Assembly (NCBI RefSeq): GCF_028128615.1
Contig: NZ_AMDP01000019.1
Location: forward strand, 186,001-250,000
Length of the DNA stretch: 64,000 nt
DNA from: Enterococcus sp. 5H
GTDB taxonomy: Bacteria; Bacillota; Bacilli; Lactobacillales; Enterococcaceae
Reading direction: 5' to 3'
The notes under the pieces are model-generated. The model did not search any database. It saw nothing but the letters and a program-made list of their open reading frames with translations, and was not told the DNA's origin. Each line of letters begins with the position of its first letter. The first letter of the stretch is position 1. Of this stretch, positions 17,476-25,969 are shown in pieces. The translations under genes were made by a program, and so were the position numbers.

Positions 17476-18261
17476 GTGTATGTTGGTTTCATTTATTTTA
17501 TTGTCATTATTTTAGCGAATACGGTTGGGGCGATTTCTGGAATGGGTGGCGGAGTAATTATTAAGCCAGTTATGGACACACTTCATTTTCATCCATTAGC
17601 AGCCATTTCTTTTTACTCAAGTGTAGCAGTTTTTACGATGTCAATTGTATCTACCTTAAGGCAAATGAAAAACGGTTTGAAATTAAAAATTCCAGTTGCT
17701 ATATTTGTTTCTTTGGGATCGGTGGTTGGTGGAATTATAGGAAATACAACATTTGATGAGTTACTCAAGCTACTTTCAGATGAAAAATACGTTCAGACCA
17801 TTCAAATTATTTTGACCTTGATTACATTGCTATTTGCTTTTTTCTATACGAAATTTGGCGAATCAAGGTCGTATAATTTATCCCATCCGTTATGGTATGT
17901 GATGGTTGGTTTATTTTTAGGATTCATCTCCACGCTGTTGGGGATTGGCGGCGGTCCAATTAATGTGGCATTGTTGATGTTGTGTTTTGGTATACCGATT
18001 AAAGAAGCTACCGTTTACTCGATTATCACGATTTTCTTTTCGCAAGCAGCTAAATTGGTGACGATTGCTCAAACAACTGGTTTTAGCGGATTCGATTTAG
18101 CCATTTTATTTTACGTGATTCCAGCAGCGATTATAGGCGGTTTTGTGGGAGCTTTAATTAGCGGAAAAGTTTCTGCTGATCGAGTGACTCAAATTTATCA
18201 AGTCGTAATTCTATTAGTATTATTGCTTAATATTTGGAATGGGATACAACTATTTATTTAA
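17476..18261 (+). CDS. TauE/SafE-family sulfite/organosulfur permease
   Basis: 261 residues with about eight hydrophobic segments and the two family glycine motifs, AISGMGGGVIIKP near residue 19 and TLLGIGGGPINVAL near residue 155. The family exports or imports sulfite, sulfoacetate and related anions; the substrate here is unknown. Start GTG 17476 behind GGGAG. Close spacing to treR suggests read-through transcription, but no functional link to trehalose is evident. Confidence 0.85.
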   Translation: MYVGFIYFIVIILANTVGAISGMGGGVIIKPVMDTLHFHPLAAISFYSSVAVFTMSIVSTLRQMKNGLKLKIPVAIFVSLGSVVGGIIGNTTFDELLKLLSDEKYVQTIQIILTLITLLFAFFYTKFGESRSYNLSHPLWYVMVGLFLGFISTLLGIGGGPINVALLMLCFGIPIKEATVYSIITIFFSQAAKLVTIAQTTGFSGFDLAILFYVIPAAIIGGFVGALISGKVSADRVTQIYQVVILLVLLLNIWNGIQLFI

Positions 18262-18267
18262 ACATAC

Positions 18268-18315
18268 AAGGCTGAGCTAGAACGGATTATTCGTTTTTCT
18301 TAGTCTTATTTTTAT
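18268..18315 (+). terminator. Intrinsic terminator after the TauE/SafE gene
   Basis: Imperfect stem (18268-18284 with 18292-18307) followed by ATTTTTATTG. The 5' arm starts AAGGCTGAG, the same opening as the intergenic repeat family of this genome. Confidence 0.6.
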
Positions 18316-18393
18316 TGCAATGTACGTATAGAATGTTACCTGATTTATGATACAATCAAAAAGGGATCAATCTAAACAAAAAGGAGAAATAAG

Positions 18394-18831
18394 ATGAGAA
18401 AGATGATTTATGGTAGTTTAATGGTTATGTTAAGTGTATTAGTTGTTGGATGTGCTTCAAGTACAGCGGAGAACATCGAAATTAATGATGATAAGGTTCC
18501 ATCGATTTACTCTGTAATTGGAGAGAAAAAAATTGTTGGGACAAATAGCGAGGTTGAAAATAAAGTTCGCAAAACAACATTGACGTACAAAGCTGGCAGT
18601 ATTAGTGAAAAAGAAATGCAAGAGTACATTGATTATCTGCGTGAAACAGAAAATTACGTATATACATTAGACACAAAACAATCAACAGAGGGAACAATGC
18701 TTCAATTAGGTAAAGAATCTGTGACGAGTGGTAAAATCATACTAGTTGATGTGTTATATCCGGCAATGGCTAGTGAAAGTGTGAAAATAATGTACCGCTC
18801 AGGCGAGGGATCATTAAAAATAAACGAATAA
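18394..18831 (+). CDS. Small predicted lipoprotein, function unknown
   Basis: 145 residues with a lipoprotein signal peptide: MRKM, a hydrophobic core and lipobox VVGC with Cys20. The mature part is charged, with alternating beta-like and helical stretches (SISEKEMQEYIDYLRE), and resembles no family I recognise. AAAGGAG precedes the start. An extended -10 (TGATACAAT, 18348-18356) lies 40 bases upstream, so it probably has its own promoter. Likely tethered to the outer face of the membrane. Confidence 0.75.
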   Translation: MRKMIYGSLMVMLSVLVVGCASSTAENIEINDDKVPSIYSVIGEKKIVGTNSEVENKVRKTTLTYKAGSISEKEMQEYIDYLRETENYVYTLDTKQSTEGTMLQLGKESVTSGKIILVDVLYPAMASESVKIMYRSGEGSLKINE

Positions 18832-18850
18832 ATAGTCGTGGAGGTTGTTT

Positions 18851-19279
18851 ATGGACTATCATGTTAAGAAATTTTCAGAGCTAACAACAAAAGAGCTTTT
18901 TGATATTGCTAAATTACGTATTAAGGTTTTTGTGGTGGAGCAAAACTGTGCTTATCAAGAATTAGATGAGTTAGATGAACAAGCGTGGCATACATGGTTA
19001 CAGGAGGATAATGAAATTGTCGGTTATACAAGGATTATTGATAAAGGCGAAACGGTAACCTTTGGCAGAGTCTTAGTGAATCCTGATTATCGCAGAAAAA
19101 ATTTAGGGAAAAAGCTTTTAGAAGAAACCTTGAATGTGATAGCTGGAAATTATCTGGATCGTCCAATTATAATTAGTGCTCAAGCACATTTAACAGAATT
19201 TTATGGTGCATTTGGATTTAAACAAACTTCCGACATATATCTGGAAGATGATATTCCTCATATCCAGATGAGAAAATAA
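18851..19279 (+). CDS. GNAT acetyltransferase, ElaA-like
   Basis: 142 residues. The start KKFSELTTKELFDIAKLRIKVFVVEQNCAY is the ElaA signature, and VLVNPDYRRKNLGKKLLE is the acetyl-CoA binding motif A of GNAT enzymes. The substrate of ElaA proteins is unknown. I chose ATG 18851 with GGAGG 6 bases upstream; a TTG two codons earlier overlaps the ribosome site. It follows the lipoprotein gene by 19 bases. Confidence 0.87.
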   Translation: MDYHVKKFSELTTKELFDIAKLRIKVFVVEQNCAYQELDELDEQAWHTWLQEDNEIVGYTRIIDKGETVTFGRVLVNPDYRRKNLGKKLLEETLNVIAGNYLDRPIIISAQAHLTEFYGAFGFKQTSDIYLEDDIPHIQMRK

Positions 19280-19280
19280 G

Positions 19281-19326
19281 AAAAGCCTTGCGAATTAGCT
19301 ATCTTAGCTTACGTCGCAAGGCTTTT
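19281..19326. terminator. Bidirectional terminator between GNAT gene and mscL
   Basis: A perfect 13-bp stem (19281-19293 / 19314-19326) with A-tract 5' and T-tract 3', placed between convergent genes. Confidence 0.9.
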
Positions 19327-19335
19327 TATATACTA

Positions 19336-19776
19336 TTATACAGGTTTGTCGGTGTTGTTTTTGCCGGATTTATCAGCATTTTGAGCAGCCAATAAGTCAC
19401 GGATTTGTTCAAGATAATCGTCAGTTGTAGGAGCTGCAGGTGCAGTTTCTTCTTCAACTTTTTTGCGAGCTTGCATTTTGTTGACTGCTTTTACAACTAA
19501 GAATAAGACAAATGCAGTAATTAAAAAAGTAATAATAGCACTAATCACATCACCGATCTTAAATGGCACACCTTTAACTGAAAAGACCAATGCACCTAAT
19601 GCATCGTCAGCACTTTGTTTTCCTGTTGTTAATACAAAAACTAAGCTAACTAACGGTGTAATCAATCCGTCAACAACTTTAGTAACAATCGCAGTAAAAG
19701 CAGACCCAATCACGACCCCAACGGCTAAATCAAGCACGCTGCCACGCATAATAAATTCTTTAAATTCTTTTATCAT
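19336..19776 (-). CDS. mscL: Large-conductance mechanosensitive channel
   Basis: 146 residues with the MscL N-terminal helix and pore-lining TM1 (FIMRGSVLDLAVGVVIGSAF), a periplasmic-type loop, TM2 and a cytoplasmic helical bundle ending in the family's DYLEQIRDLLA. It opens under membrane tension to release solutes during osmotic downshock. Start ATG behind AGGAGGAG. Single-gene transcript. Confidence 0.96.
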   Translation of the reverse strand: MIKEFKEFIMRGSVLDLAVGVVIGSAFTAIVTKVVDGLITPLVSLVFVLTTGKQSADDALGALVFSVKGVPFKIGDVISAIITFLITAFVLFLVVKAVNKMQARKKVEEETAPAAPTTDDYLEQIRDLLAAQNADKSGKNNTDKPV

Positions 19777-19869
19777 AAATATCTCCTCCTTTTCTCAAAT
19801 TCAGTATACAGAAAAAATGAAAAATTTTACAATGATAGACTCTTAGATAAAGGAAAGACCGCTTAGCTG

Positions 19870-19878
19870 TGCTATAAT
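19870..19878 (+). promoter_or_regulatory. Extended -10 promoter of yfmF
   Basis: TGCTATAAT is a perfect extended -10 element about 104 bases before the yfmF start; no clear -35 is present, as is common with extended -10 promoters. Confidence 0.55.
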
Positions 19879-19981
19879 TAAATAGATGCAGAAAAATCTT
19901 AAAAATATATTTAAAAGTGCCCAGATGATTGTATTTCATGCTAGGCTTTATTATGATAAAACACACAGAGGAGCTGACAAA

Positions 19982-21250
19982 ATGCCGATTGCATTAGCAC
20001 AAGGAGTCAACTTACACGTTGTTCCAACCGAAAAATATAAAACTGTGCGTATTTTGGTTCGTTTTAATACGCGTTTAACTAGAGAAACTATTACGAAACG
20101 GACATTTTTATCCAGCTTATTAGAAACGAATAGTTTGAATTATCCTGACCAAGTTAAATTAAGCGAGCAACTAGCCCAATTATATGGTGCGAGCTTTGGC
20201 ATTAATGTAAATAAGAAAGGTAACTTGCACTGGCTCAACCTATCAATGAATTTAGTGAACGATAGATATTTAGAAAATAGTCATGTTTTGGCAGACGCAG
20301 TTGATTTTGTGAAAGAGATTCTTTTTTATCCTAATATTATTGATGGGAAATTCGAAGAAGAAACGTTCCAGCGTGAAAAAGAAAACCTAAATGCATATTA
20401 CGAAAGTGTCTCAGAAGATAAGCAAGCCTATTCTTCTTTAGCGCTACAAAATCTGTATTTTAGCCAATCTGAAGATCAAAGAATTCCAAGTTTTGGAACA
20501 ATCGAAGATCTGAAAAAGGAAACGCCTGAAAGTATTGCGGCTTACTATCAACAAATGATCCAAAAAGATCAAGTCGATATTTTTGTCCTAGGTGATGTAG
20601 AGGAACCTGTTGTTGCAGAATTATTCCGTGCACTGCCGTTTACTGATCGAGCTGCTGGAGTTGCGGATATTTTTTATGCCCAACCTTCGAGAAATGTCAT
20701 CGAAGAGCGCTCAGAACAAGAACCCTTGGCGCAATCCAAGCTGAATTTGGGTTATCATACGGATGTTTATTATGGTGATGAAAATTATTTTGCGATGCAA
20801 ATATTTAACGGCGTATTTGGCGGATTTCCACATTCTAAATTATTTATGAATGTTCGTGAGAAAGAAAATTTAGCCTACTATGCTTCTAGCAGTATTGATA
20901 CATTCCGTGGTCTATTAACGGTACAAACGGGAATTGACGGGGAAAATCGCAATCAAGTTTTACATTTAATCGCGGCAGAATTAGAAAATATCCGTCAAGG
21001 AAATGTAACAGACTTAGAAATTCAACAAACGAAAGCAATGTTGAAAAATCAGTATCTACTTTCATTAGATAATGCTAGTGCTGTTTTAGAAAACAGATAC
21101 TTGGACGACTTAATTCCTCACCTTCGTCTAAAAGATGATGAATGGCTTCGCCGTATGGAAGCAGTGACATTAGCTGACGTTCAGCGCGTAGCAAAATTAG
21201 TCCAACTACAAGCTATTTTCTTTTTGGAAGGAGAAAAAATTGATGAATAA
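19982..21250 (+). CDS. yfmF: M16-family peptidase-like protein YfmF (catalytically inactive partner)
   Basis: 422 residues with the two-lobed M16 (pitrilysin-like) fold but no HXXEH zinc motif. It pairs with the following HXXEH-bearing gene, as in Bacillus ymfF-ymfH. Databases link the pair to EF-P 5-aminopentanol modification, but their actual proteolytic substrate is not established. I chose ATG 19982 because AGAGGAG lies 8 bases upstream and homologues start there; a longer frame upstream has no ribosome site. Its last codons overlap the start of yfmH, indicating coupled translation of a heterodimer. Confidence 0.9.
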   Translation: MPIALAQGVNLHVVPTEKYKTVRILVRFNTRLTRETITKRTFLSSLLETNSLNYPDQVKLSEQLAQLYGASFGINVNKKGNLHWLNLSMNLVNDRYLENSHVLADAVDFVKEILFYPNIIDGKFEEETFQREKENLNAYYESVSEDKQAYSSLALQNLYFSQSEDQRIPSFGTIEDLKKETPESIAAYYQQMIQKDQVDIFVLGDVEEPVVAELFRALPFTDRAAGVADIFYAQPSRNVIEERSEQEPLAQSKLNLGYHTDVYYGDENYFAMQIFNGVFGGFPHSKLFMNVREKENLAYYASSSIDTFRGLLTVQTGIDGENRNQVLHLIAAELENIRQGNVTDLEIQQTKAMLKNQYLLSLDNASAVLENRYLDDLIPHLRLKDDEWLRRMEAVTLADVQRVAKLVQLQAIFFLEGEKIDE

Positions 21251-22535
21251 GAAAGAATACCAACAAATCAACGAAGTTCTCTATACAGAAGTCTTGGAAA
21301 ATGGTTTAACAGTTTATTTGCTGCCGAAAAAAGACTATAACAAAACATATGGCTTATTCACAACTAATTATGGTTCGATCGATAATGAATTTGTTCCGCT
21401 GGGGCAAGAAGAATTTGTTAAAGTACCAGATGGCATCGCTCATTTTTTAGAGCATAAAATGTTTGAAAAAGAAGACGGTGATGTTTTCCAACAATTTGGT
21501 AGACAAGGTGCTTCTGCTAACGCTTTTACTAGTTTTACTAAAACCAGCTATTTATTTTCCACAACAGATCAAGTTGAGACTAATTTAGAAACACTATTGA
21601 ATTTTGTTCAAGATCCGTATTTTACTAAGGAAACTGTGGATAAAGAAAAAGGCATTATTGGTCAAGAAATCCAAATGTATTTAGATGATGCTAATTGGCG
21701 TTTGTTCTTTGGCACATTAGGGAATATGTATCCGAAACACCCGCTTCATATTGATATTGCAGGAACTGTAGCAAGTATTAATGAGATTACCGCAGAAGAT
21801 TTGTACACTTGTTATAATACATTTTATCATCCGAGCAACATGACTTTATTTGTTGTTGGGAAAATGGACCCAGAAGAGATGATGGCATTTATTCGTGAAA
21901 ATCAAGCAGCTAAAACATTTGCAAAAGCAAAACCAATCAAACGTCATTTTCCGAAAGAAACAGCAGCTGACATTGTCAAAGAAAGTTCAATTGAAATGGC
22001 AATCAGCCGTCCCAAAGTGATTGTTGGCTTAAAAGGTTTAGATGAAGTACCGACAGATGGAAAAGCATTGCTAAAATATAAAACGACGGCGAATTTGTTA
22101 TTCCAATTATTGTTTGGTAACACCTCACAAAACTATTTAAACCTGTATAACGAAGGTCTATTGGATGATAGCTTCGGGTATGAATTTAGTTTAGATCGTA
22201 GTTTCCATTTTGCTGATTTTGGCGGAGATAGCGATCAGCCGGAACAATTAGCTGAACGAATTGAAGCAATCCTTTTCTCTGCTTCTGGTAGTAGTGAAGT
22301 AACAGAAGAGAATTTGTCATTGTTGAAGAAAAAAATGATCGGAAAATATTTCCAATCACTAAATTCATTAGAATACATTGCAAATCAATTTTCACAATCC
22401 TTATATGGGGAAGCGACACTGTTCGATACACCAGAAGTAATTGAGAGTATTCAATTGTCTGACGTTCAAACGTTTGCCCAAACATTTATCAAAGAGGATG
22501 GAGTTAGTCGTTTCTATATGTATCCTAAGAAATAG
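21243..22535 (+). CDS. yfmH: M16-family zinc peptidase YfmH
   Basis: 430 residues with the inverted zinc motif HFLEH (HXXEH) near residue 70 and the downstream Glu-containing helix expected of M16 enzymes. It is the catalytic half of the YfmF/YfmH pair. Start ATG 21243, 8 bases after AAGGAG, overlaps the yfmF stop by 8 bases. The next gene, 186 bases downstream, is a RodZ-like gene, matching the conserved Firmicutes order (M16 pair, rodZ/ymfM, pgsA). Confidence 0.91.
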   Translation: MNKKEYQQINEVLYTEVLENGLTVYLLPKKDYNKTYGLFTTNYGSIDNEFVPLGQEEFVKVPDGIAHFLEHKMFEKEDGDVFQQFGRQGASANAFTSFTKTSYLFSTTDQVETNLETLLNFVQDPYFTKETVDKEKGIIGQEIQMYLDDANWRLFFGTLGNMYPKHPLHIDIAGTVASINEITAEDLYTCYNTFYHPSNMTLFVVGKMDPEEMMAFIRENQAAKTFAKAKPIKRHFPKETAADIVKESSIEMAISRPKVIVGLKGLDEVPTDGKALLKYKTTANLLFQLLFGNTSQNYLNLYNEGLLDDSFGYEFSLDRSFHFADFGGDSDQPEQLAERIEAILFSASGSSEVTEENLSLLKKKMIGKYFQSLNSLEYIANQFSQSLYGEATLFDTPEVIESIQLSDVQTFAQTFIKEDGVSRFYMYPKK

Positions 22536-22721
22536 CGTAGAAAATTGTTTTGATATTTAGTCAAAAACTTTCAAAAATGTTATCCTCAGCAGCATTTTTT
22601 TGTGGTATCCTTATAGAGTTAGAGCAGAGAATAACGTCGGATTTTTGTTTACATTAATTCGCTATAATAGAAATTAAAGCAGGTAAATGGATAAATTAAA
22701 GAGACTGGAGAAGATGGACGA

Positions 22722-23657
22722 GTGGCCAGCGTAGATATAGGGAAAAAGTTAAGAGATGCACGACTGCAGCAAAATATGTCTTTGGACGAGCTGCAGCAAA
22801 TTACGAAAACACAAAAACGCTATTTAATAGCAATTGAAGAAAATGATTTTGATTCTATGCCGGGAACCTTTTATGTGCGGGCATTTATACGTCAGTATGC
22901 TAACGCAGTGGGCTTGGATGGAAATGAATTAGTAGATATTTATGATGGAAAAGATGAGCCGGAAGATATCGAATCAGCAATTCAATATGAAACGCTGGAT
23001 GAGTCTCGGACCCAAATGTACGATGAAAATAGTCAGACAAAACGCTTTATGCGCAGCTTGCCGGCAATTATTTTTTCTTTAATTGGATTGGCTATAGCAA
23101 TTGTTGTTTTTTATATTACTTGGCAAGATCGTCAATCGAGTCCAATGATTCAAGTTCCAGATTCAGAGGTAATCAGAGAAACTTCTACTGAACCAAGTAG
23201 TGAATCATCAACTCAAATATCATCAAGTACTACTGAGCCTTCAACAACAACGACGTCATCTGCACCTCAAGTGCCGACAGAAGTTAAATTTGAAAGTGAA
23301 TCAGGAACGACAGTAAACATGAGCGCAACTAATGTTGTATCTCCTGCTAAACTTGAGTTTTCTGCTGTAACTGGACCGTGTTGGGTTGGTGTTTATATTG
23401 CAACTGCTGCAAATAGTGACAATGGCTATTTTTATCAAAAAACCATTCAGCCGGGAGATCCTCAATCTGTTGAAATTCCAGCAGGAACGACACAAATTGT
23501 GATAAGCTTAGGTGCTTCTGAATATATGGAATTTAAAGTGAATGGACAAAATGCAGCCTTTAATCCGAACAACACTGGGATTGGTCCAAGAAATATAAAC
23601 ATGTCGTTAGCTTATACACAAACAGAACAAACTGAGCAAACACAGCAACCACAATAA
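22722..23657 (+). CDS. RodZ-like membrane-anchored helix-turn-helix protein
   Basis: 311 residues. An N-terminal HTH (GKKLRDARLQQNMSLDELQQ) and a linker are followed by one membrane segment about 110-131 (AIIFSLIGLAIAIVVFYITW). An extracellular Ser/Thr-rich spacer and a beta-rich C-terminal RodZ domain (DUF4115-like) complete it. RodZ links MreB-type cell-shape machinery to the membrane; in cocci it is thought to act with peripheral wall synthesis. Start GTG 22722; the only ATG nearby is out of frame and stops after six codons. A TATAAT lies at 22663-22668. Confidence 0.87.
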   Translation: MASVDIGKKLRDARLQQNMSLDELQQITKTQKRYLIAIEENDFDSMPGTFYVRAFIRQYANAVGLDGNELVDIYDGKDEPEDIESAIQYETLDESRTQMYDENSQTKRFMRSLPAIIFSLIGLAIAIVVFYITWQDRQSSPMIQVPDSEVIRETSTEPSSESSTQISSSTTEPSTTTTSSAPQVPTEVKFESESGTTVNMSATNVVSPAKLEFSAVTGPCWVGVYIATAANSDNGYFYQKTIQPGDPQSVEIPAGTTQIVISLGASEYMEFKVNGQNAAFNPNNTGIGPRNINMSLAYTQTEQTEQTQQPQ

Positions 23658-23681
23658 ATTGAATGTAGTTATTCACAAATA

Positions 23682-23730
23682 GAAATGGGCGGGAAAAATC
23701 TGCGGTACTGCATTTTTTCCCGCTCATTTC
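23682..23730. terminator. Long hairpin between rodZ-like gene and pgsA
   Basis: A ~17-bp stem with one mismatch (23682-23698 with 23713-23730) whose core is GCGGGAAAAA / TTTTTTCCCGC. No long T tract follows the whole stem, so it may be a weak terminator or an mRNA-processing or stability structure. Confidence 0.55.
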
Positions 23731-23843
23731 TTAAAAGTTGACGAAGTGAGTATCTTAAACTGTGATGAAAGAAGGCATCTTTTTTCGTGACAGGCTCTAT
23801 AAGATAACGTAAAATAAGGAAGAGAAGAGAGGGGTAATAAACA

Positions 23844-24422
23844 TTGAATTTACCAAATAAATTAACAGTACTTAGAATTTTTATGATTCCAATTTTTATT
23901 ATTGTTGTAAGTATTCCAATGGATTGGGGAACAATCACATTTGCAGGCACATCACTAGCCGTTACACAGTTGGTTGGCGCCATTATTTTTGCAGTAGCGA
24001 GTATTACAGACTGGCTAGATGGGAAAATTGCTAGAGCACGCGGATTAGTCACTAACTTTGGTAAATTTGCTGATCCATTAGCAGATAAAATGTTGGTTAT
24101 GACAGCCTTTATCGTATTAGTAGGACAACATAAAGCACCTGCTTGGGTGGTCGCAATTATTGTCTGTAGAGAATTAGCGGTAACAGGTTTGCGTCTGTTA
24201 TTGGTTGAAGGCGGCGAAGTAATGGCTGCAGCTTGGCCAGGAAAAGTAAAAACAGCAACCCAAATGGTCGCGATTATCTTATTATTTATTAATAATATTC
24301 CATTTACAGCAATCGGGTTACCAGTAGACTTAATTATGCTTTACGTTTGTCTATTGTTTACCATTTATTCAGGTGTTGATTACTTTGTAAAAAATGCAGA
24401 CGTGTTTAAAGGTTCAATGTAG
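23844..24422 (+). CDS. pgsA: CDP-diacylglycerol-glycerol-3-phosphate 3-phosphatidyltransferase
   Basis: 192 residues, an integral membrane CDP-alcohol phosphotransferase. The complete active-site motif is visible from DWLDGKIARARG to FGKFADPLADK (D-x2-DG-x2-AR-x8-G-x3-D-x3-D). It makes phosphatidylglycerol phosphate, the committed step to PG and cardiolipin. Start TTG 23844 after GAGGGG. In Bacillus the next genes are cinA and recA; here a terminator and a convergent dacA-type gene follow instead. Confidence 0.96.
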   Translation: MNLPNKLTVLRIFMIPIFIIVVSIPMDWGTITFAGTSLAVTQLVGAIIFAVASITDWLDGKIARARGLVTNFGKFADPLADKMLVMTAFIVLVGQHKAPAWVVAIIVCRELAVTGLRLLLVEGGEVMAAAWPGKVKTATQMVAIILLFINNIPFTAIGLPVDLIMLYVCLLFTIYSGVDYFVKNADVFKGSM

Positions 24423-24439
24423 AAATACAAAATAAAAAC

Positions 24440-24490
24440 GAACTCCTTTTTGGCTCAATGTTGTGAGACCGAAAAGGAGTTCATTTTTTT
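24440..24490. terminator. Bidirectional terminator between pgsA and the first DacA paralogue
   Basis: An 11-bp stem (24440-24450 / 24472-24482) with A-rich 5' flank and a run of seven T 3'. It serves both convergent genes. Confidence 0.88.
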
Positions 24491-24515
24491 ATGAAATAAC
24501 TTTTGATTAAAGCTT

Positions 24516-25952
24516 TTAAATCCAAGGACCATTAACAAAAGTATAAATAGATAAACCAATTCCAATTAGGAGCAAAACAATCCCTAGTTTAAATGCAGGA
24601 CTAGATTTTTGAGATCGCCCACGTCTAACTGCTCTGCTTTGGATTAATTTCGCCACTGCCATAAGCAACAGACCTAAAATAACAAGTAGTCCATTAATAA
24701 AGAACGCAGTCATACTGCTACTGTTTTTATTAGTTAAGATAGATATATTTTTCTGTGGTTGGGATTCAATAATTTTTTCTGGTTCATAACCAACACTAGG
24801 TGCTGCAATCGTAGGTGCAACTTGTGCTAAACCATTATCTAAGGATAGTTTATTAGCAGCTAGCGTAAAGGCTGGTTCAGTATTTTTTTGAATTAAACCA
24901 TAAAAATCTTGATCTAAAATAATTTTTTCATTATTTATCGTATTATTACCTTGAGAGAGTAATTTTTTATACTCATAGGTGGCAAAAGCCTGATCGAAGA
25001 TAGCATTGCCAAAGGCGTGACGTTGAAATTCACCTTGTTGATCTTGCCAATCACCAACACCTAAGACCACTTCAATTAAGCGCGTTTCCCCACGTTTAGC
25101 TGTGGCAGCATAGTTGAAACCACCAGTAGGACTGGAACCTGTTTTTAACCCATCTGCACCTTCATAACCATAAGCTAGACCCGGTAATGAATAATTATGA
25201 TTTTCCAAAATTTCTGCATAGGGCGTATTTTCCATAATCGTGATTTGAGTTGGCGCTGTATAAGTTAATGTATCAGGATAATTTTTTAAGAGAAAATAAG
25301 ATAAAATAGCTAGATCTCGCGCAGTTGTAACGTTATCTGCTGTAGGATCGATACCTTGCGGATTGTAGTAGCCATTAAAGGCACTTGATTCAGCACCACT
25401 CGAATTATAGAAAGTCGAATTTGTCATGCCAAGCTCTTTCGCTTTATCGTTCATCATATGAATGAATTTTGCTTCGTCATTAGCAGTAACTAAATTTGCC
25501 AACATAACCGTTGCTACATTAGATGATTGAACTAGTGTAGCATAAAGCAAATCACGTACAGGATAATCCACTCCAGCTACAATTACATTGTTACTAAGTT
25601 CGTAGATTTGAGAAATAGCTTGATCACTTTCTGTTGCTTTAACAATAGTGTCTAGCGTAAATTTACCTTGAGACATTGCTTCAAAAACAAGATAGGCAGA
25701 CATTAGTTTGGCGATACTCGCAGGATTCCATGCTAAATCCGGATTATCTTCCCAAAGAACTTGACCAGTTGCAGCATCAATAACAATAGAAGCTTTGGGT
25801 TTATAAAATTCACTGGTCTGATAGCCGGCATTTTGAGTGACAGTTAGAATATCTTCCTGTGCATAAACAGTTGAAACAGAAAAAATGCTAGAGAAATAGC
25901 TTATAAACAGGAGTAACGAACAGATTTTTAATAGTAAATTTCTTATCTTCAT
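24516..25952 (-). CDS. D-alanyl-D-alanine carboxypeptidase, DacA-type (paralogue 1)
   Basis: 478 residues. A signal peptide (about 1-31) precedes a penicillin-binding S11 domain with SIAK at 79-82, SSN at 143-145 and KTG at 270-272. A C-terminal beta-rich domain and two hydrophobic segments (about 400-420 and 450-470) follow. It trims the terminal D-Ala from peptidoglycan stem peptides outside the membrane. The second paralogue at 33106-34551 has all three motifs at identical residue numbers. It lies 17 bases downstream of the J-like gene and may belong to that operon. Confidence 0.93.
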   Translation of the reverse strand: MKIRNLLLKICSLLLFISYFSSIFSVSTVYAQEDILTVTQNAGYQTSEFYKPKASIVIDAATGQVLWEDNPDLAWNPASIAKLMSAYLVFEAMSQGKFTLDTIVKATESDQAISQIYELSNNVIVAGVDYPVRDLLYATLVQSSNVATVMLANLVTANDEAKFIHMMNDKAKELGMTNSTFYNSSGAESSAFNGYYNPQGIDPTADNVTTARDLAILSYFLLKNYPDTLTYTAPTQITIMENTPYAEILENHNYSLPGLAYGYEGADGLKTGSSPTGGFNYAATAKRGETRLIEVVLGVGDWQDQQGEFQRHAFGNAIFDQAFATYEYKKLLSQGNNTINNEKIILDQDFYGLIQKNTEPAFTLAANKLSLDNGLAQVAPTIAAPSVGYEPEKIIESQPQKNISILTNKNSSSMTAFFINGLLVILGLLLMAVAKLIQSRAVRRGRSQKSSPAFKLGIVLLLIGIGLSIYTFVNGPWI

Positions 25953-25969
25953 GCAAACATCCTTTATAA

